Part shown: piece by piece, positions 33,590-42,512 of the stretch
Numbering within the stretch: position 1 is the stretch's first letter
Layout: each line of letters opens with the position of its first letter
Origin: SZUA-309 sp965230005
GTDB lineage: Bacteria; Pseudomonadota; Gammaproteobacteria; Pseudomonadales; Azotimanducaceae
NCBI GenBank assembly: GCA_965230005.1
Contig: OZ245934.1
Span: forward strand, 682,001-746,000
Reading direction: 5' to 3'
Length of the DNA stretch: 64,000 bases
Notes under the pieces: generated by a model
Told to the model about the DNA's origin: nothing
Databases searched by the model: none
Seen by the model: only the letters and a program-made list of their open reading frames with translations
Position numbers and translations under genes: made by a program

Positions 33590-34368
33590 CAGTGTCCTCC
33601 CGGGGCGCTGATCATTGCGGGTGGGGCATTAACCGGGGCATTAACCCGGCTCGCGGCGAGCTCGGCCGTGAGCCACTGCTGGACCACCGGCTCCCGCGGG
33701 AAGGCCACCGTGAAATAGGCCATGGCATCCCGACAGGCCTGCAGGGCAGCAGAGCGCAGGGTCGGTGGCGTGGTGTTCAAGCCGTAATTCTGAGTATTGG
33801 CTTTGCCATAGGCGGTGAGGTCCCAGTTGCCGAGGCGCGTGCCGTCACTGCCGTAGAGTTCGAACTCGTAGCGGAGCCAGACTTCGAAGTAATCGGTGCG
33901 GGTCTGAAAGGGGGTCGCAAACTGCATTTCGGTGATGCGCGGAACGATCGTGCCTGCGACGGGCACTTCCGGACGCGTGGGATCAGAGATGACGCTGACG
34001 TTGTCGAACATTCCGACGAACAGGTTCGTGAAGACCGTGGGCTGGGCGTCGCTGATGTCGATCGTGAATATCCCATCGTCGCCTAGGTCTTCCTTGTGCA
34101 CGAAGTCGAGGAGTTCCGTTGGCAGGTGGACGCCAACGGTCAGGGGAATCTTACTGACCAGGGGGACCGGGAACTCTGCTTCTTCGTCGACCTCGACGGT
34201 CGTCGACAGACAGCCGCTCAGGAGCAGGAGCGCCGCGGAAGCCAGCAGGGTATGACACCTGGTGGCGCGGCTGGCCGGCCCTGCGGCAGACGACGGACCA
34301 GCGCCACAGTCGCGGTCGTTACTGCGCCCTTCGGTCCCGTGCTGTTGTGATGTCGTCATGTCCCCCAT
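33589..34368 (-). CDS. Lipoprotein of envelope cluster
   Basis: A 259-residue protein; the first 37 residues are polar and then ASAALLLLSGC ends in the lipid-attachment Cys at about residue 53. A start at a later in-frame codon would give a more normal signal peptide. The mature part is beta-rich with TDYFEVWLRYEFELYGSDGT near 158, suggesting a small beta-sandwich. Function unknown. It is immediately downstream of the vWA proteins and upstream of the last lipoprotein. Confidence 0.7.
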   Translation of the reverse strand: MGDMTTSQQHGTEGRSNDRDCGAGPSSAAGPASRATRCHTLLASAALLLLSGCLSTTVEVDEEAEFPVPLVSKIPLTVGVHLPTELLDFVHKEDLGDDGIFTIDISDAQPTVFTNLFVGMFDNVSVISDPTRPEVPVAGTIVPRITEMQFATPFQTRTDYFEVWLRYEFELYGSDGTRLGNWDLTAYGKANTQNYGLNTTPPTLRSAALQACRDAMAYFTVAFPREPVVQQWLTAELAASRVNAPVNAPPAMISAPGGH

Positions 34369-34378
34369 GAGTCAAACA

Positions 34379-35374
34379 CTACTGGAATTCAGACAGTCCC
34401 ACAAAGGTCCCATCGTTACGGTATGCAAGTTCGCGCATGAGCGCGGCGAAGCGATAAACCCGGGCGTTCGGCCGCTGCAGGTAGACGGGAAAGGCGACGG
34501 CGTGAATGCGCACCATCTTGCGGCCGTTCTCGTCGAGCCGATTGACGCGATCCACTTCGTCGACGACGGACTCTATGGACTGGCCCGTGAAATCATCGCC
34601 AAATACATAAATGCTGATGAGTTTGTCCGGATCGTAGTAGGTGTTGACCGCCACCTGGATGCCCTCCACCGGGCTCGAGTTGGAGAAGGGGTTCCAGGAC
34701 TGGAGGCGCTGAATGATGCCGCGCCGGCGGCTCGGCGAATCCGGCAGCCACTCACCGGCGAAGCGCGGGTACATGTAGTCGCCCATGTCGTTCATGACCT
34801 GGATGCCCTTCACCTGCGGGTAGATGGCAAGGGTCTCTTCCACTTTCTGCAACACCTGCGACCAGGCTGCGTTGTACATACTGCCGGAGGTGTCGATCAC
34901 GAAGATGATGTATTCACTGTCGACGGCGATCCCGCCCACGAGGTCCGTCTGCCGGCGGAAGTCGGCTCCGAGCAGGCGCTGCATTTCTTCGGACAGCGAC
35001 TGTTTCGCGGCGGCAAGCTCCGTGGTGGCGGACTCCGCTTCCGTCTCGAGGGTCACGGTGGTTTCGTATTCACCGAGAATCTTGGTGAGCTCCCGCTCGA
35101 GGGCGGCAAGCTCGATCAGGTTGTCGTCGAGGGCTGCCCGGGAGTCCGTGACCTGACGCTTCAGTTCCCGGACCTGGCCGCGGATCTCGAAGAGGGCGTT
35201 TTCCCGGTCTTCCACAACGCCTTCGAGGTTCACCTGCGTTTCCTCGAGAATGATGGGTTCCACGGTTTTGGTGATGATGAGCAGGAGAATCACGGCGCCG
35301 AAACCGCAGCAGATCACGTCGAGGAAAGAAACGCTGAACTCCTCCGCACCGCGACGTCCTTTCTTCTTCGCCAT
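34379..35374 (-). CDS. ExbD/TolR-like helix fused to vWA domain (second copy)
   Basis: A 331-residue protein with a basic N-terminus and one transmembrane helix at residues 17-37. It begins SFLDVICCGFGAV, with Asp19 at its start in the same setting as the proton-carrying Asp of ExbD/TolR (FIDVM and LLDVL). Residues 45-130 form a periplasmic coiled coil. From about 150 there is a von Willebrand A domain with an intact MIDAS motif DTSGSM. It is a paralogue of the neighbouring upstream gene. ExbD proteins normally end in a peptidoglycan-facing domain, so the vWA fusion is unusual. Confidence 0.75.
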   Translation of the reverse strand: MAKKKGRRGAEEFSVSFLDVICCGFGAVILLLIITKTVEPIILEETQVNLEGVVEDRENALFEIRGQVRELKRQVTDSRAALDDNLIELAALERELTKILGEYETTVTLETEAESATTELAAAKQSLSEEMQRLLGADFRRQTDLVGGIAVDSEYIIFVIDTSGSMYNAAWSQVLQKVEETLAIYPQVKGIQVMNDMGDYMYPRFAGEWLPDSPSRRRGIIQRLQSWNPFSNSSPVEGIQVAVNTYYDPDKLISIYVFGDDFTGQSIESVVDEVDRVNRLDENGRKMVRIHAVAFPVYLQRPNARVYRFAALMRELAYRNDGTFVGLSEFQ

Positions 35375-35382
35375 GCCGGTAC

Positions 35383-36468
35383 CTAGGGCCAGTCCCGGGA
35401 CGGGGAGAGGAAGGAGCCGCCCGAGGTTCGGGCCAGATTCCAGTAGGCCGCAGCTGCCATGGGGTCGCCCTCCATGGGAAACATGATGACGTTGATCGGT
35501 ACCTGAGCCGGGATTCGCCGCACGGCGTTCTGGAAGTGATCGAGCCGCGCCCGGCCGCTCACGGTGGCCCCCCGCGGTTCGCGGGTCCCCATGGTTGGCA
35601 GCGAATCGATGATCAGATACACGTTGTCCGGGGGAGGCTCCATCTCCGTCATGGCCAGCGCCAGGTTTTCCAGGCTGGTGCCTTTCTCGGGGATTACGGT
35701 TTTCAGTGTTTCCAAGGCCTCATCCAGTTCCCGACCCTCTCCAAGTTCGATCCACTCTCCGTCCGTTGGTTCCAGCATAGGCGTGGTCTGTTCGTTGAAG
35801 CCGTAGATCTGAAAGCTGGCATCGAGAGGCAGCTGGGCGGCAATCCACTCCACGGTTCTTACCGCCCGCTGCCACTTGGGCGCCTTCAGTTTGCGGTCAT
35901 CGGGCATGTTGCGTCGGCGCAGCACGTTGACGATGTCGTCGTCGAGCATGCTGGCGGACGTGTCGACGGCAATGAGAATGTGCTTGCCGCCCACCTTGAG
36001 GCCGGTGAGGTACTGTCGATCACCGTCGCCGGTAAAGGTCCGGATCTGGCTGCCGTCTCCTTCGGCTTCGATGGCCTTCAGACGCTTCAGCTCTTCTTCC
36101 CGGGATTCGACGTCGCTCTTCAGCTGCTCGAGGCTCTCGATACGCGCGAGGGAGACTTCCTCGAGCTCGGCCAGGTCTTCGGTACGTTCGTCGAGCTGGG
36201 TTTTGGTGCTGTTCAACTGCTCGTCGGAATCGGAAACGCTGCGCAGGAGCGCTTCGAGCTCCTCCTTCAGCTCAACGAGATCTTTCTCTCCGTTCTGCAC
36301 CTGATAGTCGAGGAGCCGGATTTCCGAGAGGAGATCCTGGTTGATGACTTCGGATTGTTCCTGGCTCGCATGGTTGATGATCAGGAAGATGAGCACCACG
36401 GCACCGAAGCCGCAGGACATGACGTCGAGAAACGACAGGGAAAAGACGTTGGTCTCGCGCCGAGCCAA
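35383..36468 (-). CDS. ExbD/TolR-like helix fused to vWA domain (first copy)
   Basis: A 361-residue protein with the same layout as its downstream paralogue. A single transmembrane helix (residues 12-32) begins SFLDVMSCGFGAV with Asp15. A long coiled coil covers about 38-130, and a vWA-type domain starts near 160 with DTSASM as the MIDAS motif. The cytoplasmic tail is only about 10 residues, as in ExbD. It lies directly downstream of the ASKHA-like and ExbB-like genes, so it most likely pairs with that channel. Function of the vWA part is unknown. Confidence 0.75.
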   Translation of the reverse strand: MARRETNVFSLSFLDVMSCGFGAVVLIFLIINHASQEQSEVINQDLLSEIRLLDYQVQNGEKDLVELKEELEALLRSVSDSDEQLNSTKTQLDERTEDLAELEEVSLARIESLEQLKSDVESREEELKRLKAIEAEGDGSQIRTFTGDGDRQYLTGLKVGGKHILIAVDTSASMLDDDIVNVLRRRNMPDDRKLKAPKWQRAVRTVEWIAAQLPLDASFQIYGFNEQTTPMLEPTDGEWIELGEGRELDEALETLKTVIPEKGTSLENLALAMTEMEPPPDNVYLIIDSLPTMGTREPRGATVSGRARLDHFQNAVRRIPAQVPINVIMFPMEGDPMAAAAYWNLARTSGGSFLSPSRDWP

Positions 36469-36473
36469 AGGGG

Positions 36474-37700
36474 TCAGCCCTCGAGGCGGATCGCCGTGAA
36501 GGTCTCGGCGCCGTTCGTGATTTCATCTCCCAGGCGCAGATATCGATCGCTTTCGAGGCGTTCGCCGTTGATGGTAGCGCTCGTGCTCGCCGCGATCAGC
36601 GGGCCCCCTTCGCTCAGAGTAACAAGACTGCTGACGCTTGGATGGTCGACGGAGATTGCTCGAAAGTCGCGAAGCAGATGTGTGGGTGTTTGTGTCGTTG
36701 CTGAGGCGCTGCTCTGGGCCTGGGCGTTGTCGTGGGGGAGCCGGCTGATCAGCCGCAGCTCCGAGTCGATGGTTCGCACCAGCGCCATGTGTTCGTTGCA
36801 GCCGGTAGCAACCGCATCGGCTGCCAGCGGGCGCAGCTCGTAGCCTGCTGCGGAAAGTCTGGCCGAAAAGCCTGGCAGACGCGCCGCTCTGGCGCTCAGG
36901 GCCAGGGCGGCGCCGGCCGGAAGCGCGTCGATGAATCTGTCCACACGCTGCTGCGCCTTGGCTTCGAGTTGCGCGGTAGGAACTTCCACGCGTCGCTTCT
37001 GCTCGCCGTGGCTCACTTCCACGGCCACCTCGCTGCGGTGGTGAGGCCCCATGACCCAGTCGTAGACCTGGTTGTAGAGCTGCTGCTCCGAATCGGCCGT
37101 ATGCAGCGGGTCGAAGCGGGTTTCCTGGACGAAGCGATCGGCGATCAGATTGACCCAGCCGTCGAGCAGGCTGGAAAAGCCGCAGTCCCGCACTTCGAAG
37201 GAACGGCCATGACGGACCTCGGAGCCCACGCTCAGTTCGCTGACGAGTACGTGTTGCAGGTACACGTCCACGTAGAGTGTCTTCTCCGGGACGGCCGTCG
37301 TCGCGACGGCAGCCACCGCGTTGTTGACAAACCCACCAACGTCGATGCCGGCTTCCTGACAGATACCCAGCAACACGCCAAGCTGCTCTCCATCGAGGGT
37401 TCCCGGCACGGCGAGGATGGCGTCGCCGCTCAGCTCCCGGGCCAGTTCCTTGAGATGCAGGTAAACGAGGTCCGCATGATTGGCTGCCGTGCGCGTGGGT
37501 TGCGGCAGCGGGTCGGCGTTCATGCGGTTGAAATACTGCTGGTTGGCCTGCTGCGGGTGAATGCGCGCAAGACGAACGGCGGGTTCGCCGAACAGCAGCT
37601 CACCTTCCCGGACGCTTGCGTAGCCCGGGGCCTGATAGAGCCTGTCCACGCCCCGGTAGAGCGTCAGCTCGAGATCGTTGAACTCGATGATGCTGCTCAT
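36474..37700 (-). CDS. Degenerate Hsp70/FtsA-fold (ASKHA) protein with FHA-like end
   Basis: A 408-residue cytoplasmic protein. Residues about 85-130 (AILAVPGTLDGEQLGVLLG, then EAGIDVGGFVNNAVAAVAT) match the Hsp70/FtsA/PilM-type core. However, the phosphate-binding loops expected near residues 6-15 and 138-150 lack the glycines of active ATPases (FNDLELTLYRG, YVDVYLQHVLV). The last ~60 residues (ASTSATINGERL, LRLGDEI) look like the end of an FHA-like beta-sandwich. ATG 37700 overlaps the ExbB-like stop (ATGA). It may be a scaffold at the cytoplasmic face of the channel. Confidence 0.6.
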   Translation of the reverse strand: MSSIIEFNDLELTLYRGVDRLYQAPGYASVREGELLFGEPAVRLARIHPQQANQQYFNRMNADPLPQPTRTAANHADLVYLHLKELARELSGDAILAVPGTLDGEQLGVLLGICQEAGIDVGGFVNNAVAAVATTAVPEKTLYVDVYLQHVLVSELSVGSEVRHGRSFEVRDCGFSSLLDGWVNLIADRFVQETRFDPLHTADSEQQLYNQVYDWVMGPHHRSEVAVEVSHGEQKRRVEVPTAQLEAKAQQRVDRFIDALPAGAALALSARAARLPGFSARLSAAGYELRPLAADAVATGCNEHMALVRTIDSELRLISRLPHDNAQAQSSASATTQTPTHLLRDFRAISVDHPSVSSLVTLSEGGPLIAASTSATINGERLESDRYLRLGDEITNGAETFTAIRLEG

Positions 37701-38524
37701 GTATTGCGAACCTGCAGGTGCCGTAGCAGACGTTGGTCGCAATAGGTCTGCGTATCCAGCACCAGGCGTTCCTGGATGAGCTGCAGCTGGTGCATGAGGA
37801 ACATGAGCACGATGCTGATGACGAGGGCGGTAAAGGTCGAGTTGAAGGCGACGCCGAGGCTTGCGGTAACGCCAGCGATGTCGCCCTCCACGGCCTTGTA
37901 GGCTTGCCCGAGCGCTTCACCGATACCGCGTACGGTACCGATAAAACCAATCGACGGGATCGCCCAGGCGATGTAGCGGACCATGGCCAGCTCGCTGTCG
38001 AGGCGATCAGACTCGGCCTCGCAGACGCTTTTGATCGCTTCGGAAACATCCTGCACGTTGCGTGTCGAGGCAAAGCGCTGCAGCGCGGCCATGAGCGCGC
38101 GTGGCAGCAGGTAGTTCTGCATTTCCGGTGGCAGGGCCTGGATGCCGCGTGTGTATTCGCGGGTGTCTTCCGGAAGGATACTCATGCCCTCGCTGACCCG
38201 GACCACATCCTCGGACAGCAGGCTTCGCTCTCGCAGGGCAGACCGTGCCTTGTAGCCCATGATCGCCATGGCCCAGAACATGAGCACGAAGCAGGCTTCC
38301 TGCTCGAAGTCCTTGAGCACGACATAAAGGCTCCGATCCTGCACGTACTCCTCACCGGCGGCTGCCCGCTCGGCCTGGGCGCTCAGAATCGCATCGGCGT
38401 TAGGCCGGATGACCGTGATGTAAACGAGGTGCACGAGGACGATGGCGATCACGAGCGCGACGACCTGGTAGACGAACTCGAAGGGGAGCTGCTGTTTCAG
38501 GGAATTGTCGGTGCCGTTCGCCAT
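37697..38524 (-). CDS. MotA/TolQ/ExbB-family proton channel subunit
   Basis: A 275-residue membrane protein with spans at about 17-38, 78-93, 183-200 and 222-246. The last two carry the family signature: IPSIGFIGTVRGIGEALGQA, then ASLGVAFNSTFTALVISIVL, including the conserved pore threonines and Pro/Gly. These proteins assemble as pentamers around two ExbD/MotB-type helices and convert proton flow into mechanical motion. The natural partners here are the two vWA proteins two and three genes downstream. A four-base overlap couples it to the ASKHA-like gene. Confidence 0.88.
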   Translation of the reverse strand: MANGTDNSLKQQLPFEFVYQVVALVIAIVLVHLVYITVIRPNADAILSAQAERAAAGEEYVQDRSLYVVLKDFEQEACFVLMFWAMAIMGYKARSALRERSLLSEDVVRVSEGMSILPEDTREYTRGIQALPPEMQNYLLPRALMAALQRFASTRNVQDVSEAIKSVCEAESDRLDSELAMVRYIAWAIPSIGFIGTVRGIGEALGQAYKAVEGDIAGVTASLGVAFNSTFTALVISIVLMFLMHQLQLIQERLVLDTQTYCDQRLLRHLQVRNT

Positions 38525-38564
38525 AGTCTTCTCGAAGGGGTCTACTTGTGGGAGTCGTTGAGCT

Positions 38565-38828
38565 TCAGATATCGACCGGGAAGGATACGGCGAAATCTTC
38601 CGAGATCTCTTCCGTCGGTATGAAAACCTCTGAGCTCGGCTCGCTCGGGCCTTCGGCCGCGCTCTCGGCGGCGCCGGCGTCCGACTCTACGCTGGCCCTA
38701 TCGGCTTCCTGGGCGATGCCTGAGGCGCTGAAGCCGAGGGCGCCCGCCGCCAGCAGGGTGGCCAGAAGGAAGCGCCAGCGGCCGCCTGAGGCGTCCTGAC
38801 GGAGAGTGCTCATGAGGTTTCTGTACAC
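38565..38828 (-). CDS. Small exported acidic protein
   Basis: An 87-residue protein (start possibly at the second Met, residue 6) with a signal peptide ending SASGIAQ near residue 39. The mature part is about 48 residues, acidic and Ser/Ala/Glu-rich with no cysteine, ending in DFAVSFPVDI. I recognise no family. It sits between the PEGA-SUMF1 gene and the channel gene and may be an accessory of the complex. Confidence 0.6.
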   Translation of the reverse strand: MYRNLMSTLRQDASGGRWRFLLATLLAAGALGFSASGIAQEADRASVESDAGAAESAAEGPSEPSSEVFIPTEEISEDFAVSFPVDI

Positions 38829-38874
38829 GGCCGATACATCTCGTTCGTTGGTTTACTGGACGGACAGCGGGGCG

Positions 38875-40950
38875 TCAATTCGGTTCCGCGAAGCGGCCGA
38901 TCCGGAAGCCGAGATCCTGGCGTCCCTCGAGGCCGTAGTCGCGGAAAGACAGGCGCAGATCGGTAATGGTGCCGTGCATCCAGCTCGAACCGCGGATCAC
39001 GCGATACTCGCCGGTTTCCGGGCCGAGGGGGTCCACCACGGCGTCCGCGCTGGGGATTTCGTAGAAATCGTTCACCCACTCGGCGACATTGCCGGACAGG
39101 TCATAGAGCCCGAGCGTATTGGGTGCATAGGTGCCCACCGGTGCGGAAGCGATGTAGTTGTCGTTGTAGCCGAAGATGATGCGGCCGACGAGGTGGGCGG
39201 CGGATCGGTCTGCGTAGTTGCCGTGCCGGTCAGGGGGCGGCAGGTTGCCCCCCCAGGCAAAGCGCAGCGGGCCGTCCACGGCAACCTGGCGGATGCTGAA
39301 AGCCCATTCCGCCTCCGTCGGCAGTCGGTAGCCGGTCGCCTGGGCATTGATGCCCGTGACCTTGCCGAACTCCGTGAGGTAGAAGCGCGGCATGTTTTCC
39401 TGATCTGAGAGCCAGTTGCAGTAGAGGGCAGCTTCCTCCCAGCTGACGTTGACGACGGGCTGATCGTCCTTACCCAGTTCCTGGTCTTCGAATTCGCCGG
39501 ACGTGTGTCCTCGCGCAAAGCGCCGGAACTGGGCGTTCGTGACTTCCTGAGTACCGATGTAGAAGAAGCGCTGCATTTCCACTTCCCGCAGCGTCTCGTT
39601 GGCACGGCGACCCGGCTGCCGTCGTGAGGCACCCATGGTGAAGGGTTCCGGTTTCACCAGGACGAGTTCCTGGCCGGCTGCCGTCGTCACCCTGGGTTTG
39701 AGGGCGGCAAGGCGGGCCTCCTCCAGGGTGAGCAGGCGCACCTTCACTTCCTGCAGCAGTCCGGACTTCGGAGTGATGCTGCTCTGATAGCCGGCGTAAC
39801 CGGCAAGCTCCACAGACAGATCGTGCGCCATGGTCGGCAGCGTCAGCCGTTCGCTGCCGGTCCCCTGGGCGACGCCGTTGATCAGGATCGTGGCTTCCGG
39901 CGGATCGACGGTGACCAGCACCTCTCCGGTCTGTCGGGCCAGGCTGATGGCCACGTCCCGCTCTTCACCGGAGGCCAGGCGAATGGTCTGCTCTCGAGAC
40001 TGATAGCCCGCTTTGAACACCTGTATGCGGTAGCTCGTGCCGGACTTCACCGCAAGATCCAGGGGGGATTCGCCCTGGAACTGTCCATTCAGGGTGACGC
40101 CGGCACCCGAAGGTCGGGTGGTGACGTTGATGAGGCCGTCGGCCTGTTGCAGCGTGAAGGTGGGCAGGGTGATCTGTTCCTCGGCCGCGACCAGAATGCG
40201 CTGCCGATGGGGCCGGTGTCCCGGGAGGCGCAGGCGGATCTCGTGCTCACCGGCAAGGGCTTCGATGGTAGCCGGCGTCACCGCGCCGGTGGGTTCGTCA
40301 TCGAGCAGAATTTCCGCGCCGGCGGGGGATGTGCTCAAGGTCACGTCCGCCCAGTTCGGTCGCAGAGTGCCAGAAACCGTCTGGGGCTCGTTCATGCCGG
40401 TGATGTCGACGACGATGGCCAGCGGCTGATAGCGCGGTGCGCTGAAGGTGACCTGGCGACTGCCGGCGGGTACCGGAATGGCTGCACTCGGCGTGGTGGC
40501 GCTGATGATGCCGTCGATGGCGACTTCAGCGCCGGCCGGTTCCGTCTCGAAGGTCACCTGCCCTGGAAGCTTCGACAGCTGAAAGTGGTGCAGCTGGTTG
40601 CGGTCGGCGCCGACCTCAAGAGTGGCGTCCAGATCGTAGAAGCCGGGCGCGCTGGCGCTGACCTGGTACTCCCCGGCTCGAAGCAGATAGATTCCGCCGA
40701 GTTCGAGGGACAGACCGCCGCTGACGCTCACGGACTCCACGGCAGGCTCGAAGGTCAGGCGGACAGACTTCGCCGTGAACAGAAACCAGACACCGATGAG
40801 CGTCGGAATGAGGACGGCGATGGTAATGAGTTGAGCCCTCGAAAGCTTGAAGCCGGACTCGGTGGTCTCTTCCCGGGGCTGATAGCCGACCGGGCGGATG
40901 ATGGCGCCGTCATCGTCCTCGCGGCCGACGGGCTCTCGGGGTTCGCTCAC
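38875..40950 (-). CDS. Membrane-anchored PEGA-repeat protein with SUMF1/FGE-like domain
   Basis: A 691-residue protein. It has a short cytoplasmic N-terminus, one membrane span at 39-59, a beta-rich domain, then PEGA-type repeats (about 130-420) each with a TxPxGAxVxxNG-like core, then a C-terminal SUMF1/formylglycine-generating-enzyme-type domain (about 430-690). That last domain has GYRLPTEAEWAF, LSGNVAEWV and a final GFRIGR. In true FGE the catalytic cysteines lie in the last part after RGGS; here the matching segment VIRGSSWMHG has none, so the domain is probably a binding module rather than an enzyme. Periplasmic orientation is inferred. Confidence 0.8.
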   Translation of the reverse strand: MSEPREPVGREDDDGAIIRPVGYQPREETTESGFKLSRAQLITIAVLIPTLIGVWFLFTAKSVRLTFEPAVESVSVSGGLSLELGGIYLLRAGEYQVSASAPGFYDLDATLEVGADRNQLHHFQLSKLPGQVTFETEPAGAEVAIDGIISATTPSAAIPVPAGSRQVTFSAPRYQPLAIVVDITGMNEPQTVSGTLRPNWADVTLSTSPAGAEILLDDEPTGAVTPATIEALAGEHEIRLRLPGHRPHRQRILVAAEEQITLPTFTLQQADGLINVTTRPSGAGVTLNGQFQGESPLDLAVKSGTSYRIQVFKAGYQSREQTIRLASGEERDVAISLARQTGEVLVTVDPPEATILINGVAQGTGSERLTLPTMAHDLSVELAGYAGYQSSITPKSGLLQEVKVRLLTLEEARLAALKPRVTTAAGQELVLVKPEPFTMGASRRQPGRRANETLREVEMQRFFYIGTQEVTNAQFRRFARGHTSGEFEDQELGKDDQPVVNVSWEEAALYCNWLSDQENMPRFYLTEFGKVTGINAQATGYRLPTEAEWAFSIRQVAVDGPLRFAWGGNLPPPDRHGNYADRSAAHLVGRIIFGYNDNYIASAPVGTYAPNTLGLYDLSGNVAEWVNDFYEIPSADAVVDPLGPETGEYRVIRGSSWMHGTITDLRLSFRDYGLEGRQDLGFRIGRFAEPN

Positions 40951-40952
40951 GG

Positions 40953-42482
40953 TCAGAACGTCTCTTCGCAGCGAATCTCAACGGGCTGCATGTTCGGTCG
41001 GACGAGAATGCTCTCCCGGACGTCGCGACAGCCATCCCGACTGCCGATTACCGTGTAAGCGCCCGGGCGCAGACTCAACTCCTTTTCCGCAAAGGTACCC
41101 AGACGACCCACCGTCGACAGGGTGATCTCCGTCGCGTTGTCGGAGCGGAAGGTAACAGCCACCGGCGTGCCGTAGGTGGCAAGCAGATCGCCGACCCGTG
41201 CGATCTGTCCGGCGAGCTTCGGTCCCCTGGGTTCCAGGGTTTCAGCCCGTGCAAGAATGTCCTGGGCCTGACCATAGAGGGATTTCGAGGAAAGCTTGTC
41301 CGGGGAGGCGATGATGTTCCCGAGCGTGATGCTGGTCCGTTCCTGCTCCAGGGCGCGGGCGCGACCGCTTTTCGCGAATTGAATGTTCCCGTCGATGGCG
41401 AGCACCTTGTCGTAGTCTTCGACGGCGCGGCGCCAGTCTTCGGCCGCTTCAAAGCCTTCGGCGCTCGCGCGCAGACTGCGGATCGTAGCCAGGTCTTTGC
41501 GCTCTGCCACCTGCTCGAGGCCGCCGACGGCGACAGGATCGCCGGGCTTGAGCTTGAGGGCTGCGTTGAACGCGGTGCGTGCGGCCTCGAAGCGCTCGGC
41601 ATCCATGGCCTTGAATCCGTCCGAAAGCAGCTCCCGGAAGCGCATATCGGACACGCCATTCCTGGCAACCGCCATCGCTGCTGCAAGACCGTAGGTCTCT
41701 GAGTCGAGGGCCTGAACCGCTTCGTAAGTGGTGAGCGCACTGCGATAGTCACCGGCGAGCTCGTGGTTCTTCGCCTCGCGCAGCAGGTCGATGACCTCCG
41801 GCAGGAGTCGTGCTCTGGCCTCTCCACGCTTGGCAAGGTCGTTCTCGGGGTCGATGGTCAGAGCCTGCTGAAACTTCGCCAGCGCCGTTGCTTCGTCCCG
41901 GTCGTTGAGTGCCTGGTCTCCAGCCGCAAGCGCATCGTCGAGAATCGTCGTACCCGTTTCGATCAGTGCCGCCAGCGCATCGGACGCAGCGCGGTAGGAG
42001 CCGAGGGACGCTTCGAAAGCTTCCGCAACGAACTGCTCATCGCCCTGGGTTGCCAGCGCTTTCGCCTCGTCGAATGCGGCCTGACCCCACTGGCCAACCT
42101 GCATGGATTCTTCCAGCTGCAGCTGCAGCTCGACGAAACGCGACAGCTCCTCCTGGGCTTTCTCCCGGGTCTGCTCCCGGAGCAGCGCCTCAAAGGGTGG
42201 CAGCTGCTCGTCGTCCGCTGCAGTCGGATCCTCGGTCGCGGTGGGACTATCTGCTTCCGGCGTGGTTGGGGTGTAGGTGGTGACGACGGGCGGTTCGATG
42301 AAGTCCGGGACGACGATGAACACCAGGCTCAGGATCGCGAGCACGGCCACAGCGCCGGCGATGGCCCGCCAGGGCAGGGGGCCTTTGGCCTGCGGCTGAT
42401 GCGCCGGGCTTTCTTCCGGCGTTGCTACATGACTCAGCGGCACCGACCGGGGTCGGATCGGGCTGATCTCTTCGTCGCTCAT
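40953..42482 (-). CDS. Membrane-anchored TPR-like protein
   Basis: A 509-residue protein with a ~40-residue cytoplasmic Pro-rich tail, one transmembrane span at about 41-63, a Thr/Pro/Glu-rich linker, and a long array of helix pairs from about 110 to 440. Recognisable TPR elements include AEGFEAAEDWRRAVEDYDKV and NDRDEATALAKFQQALTI. A C-terminal beta-like domain (about 440-509, PGAYTVIGSRDGCRDVRES) resembles PEGA. It would scaffold protein interactions in the periplasm. It is two bases upstream of the PEGA-SUMF1 gene, so the two are surely co-transcribed. Confidence 0.75.
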   Translation of the reverse strand: MSDEEISPIRPRSVPLSHVATPEESPAHQPQAKGPLPWRAIAGAVAVLAILSLVFIVVPDFIEPPVVTTYTPTTPEADSPTATEDPTAADDEQLPPFEALLREQTREKAQEELSRFVELQLQLEESMQVGQWGQAAFDEAKALATQGDEQFVAEAFEASLGSYRAASDALAALIETGTTILDDALAAGDQALNDRDEATALAKFQQALTIDPENDLAKRGEARARLLPEVIDLLREAKNHELAGDYRSALTTYEAVQALDSETYGLAAAMAVARNGVSDMRFRELLSDGFKAMDAERFEAARTAFNAALKLKPGDPVAVGGLEQVAERKDLATIRSLRASAEGFEAAEDWRRAVEDYDKVLAIDGNIQFAKSGRARALEQERTSITLGNIIASPDKLSSKSLYGQAQDILARAETLEPRGPKLAGQIARVGDLLATYGTPVAVTFRSDNATEITLSTVGRLGTFAEKELSLRPGAYTVIGSRDGCRDVRESILVRPNMQPVEIRCEETF

Positions 42483-42512
42483 GGTGGTTCGGGTCGAGGC
42501 GTTGGCCGTGGA

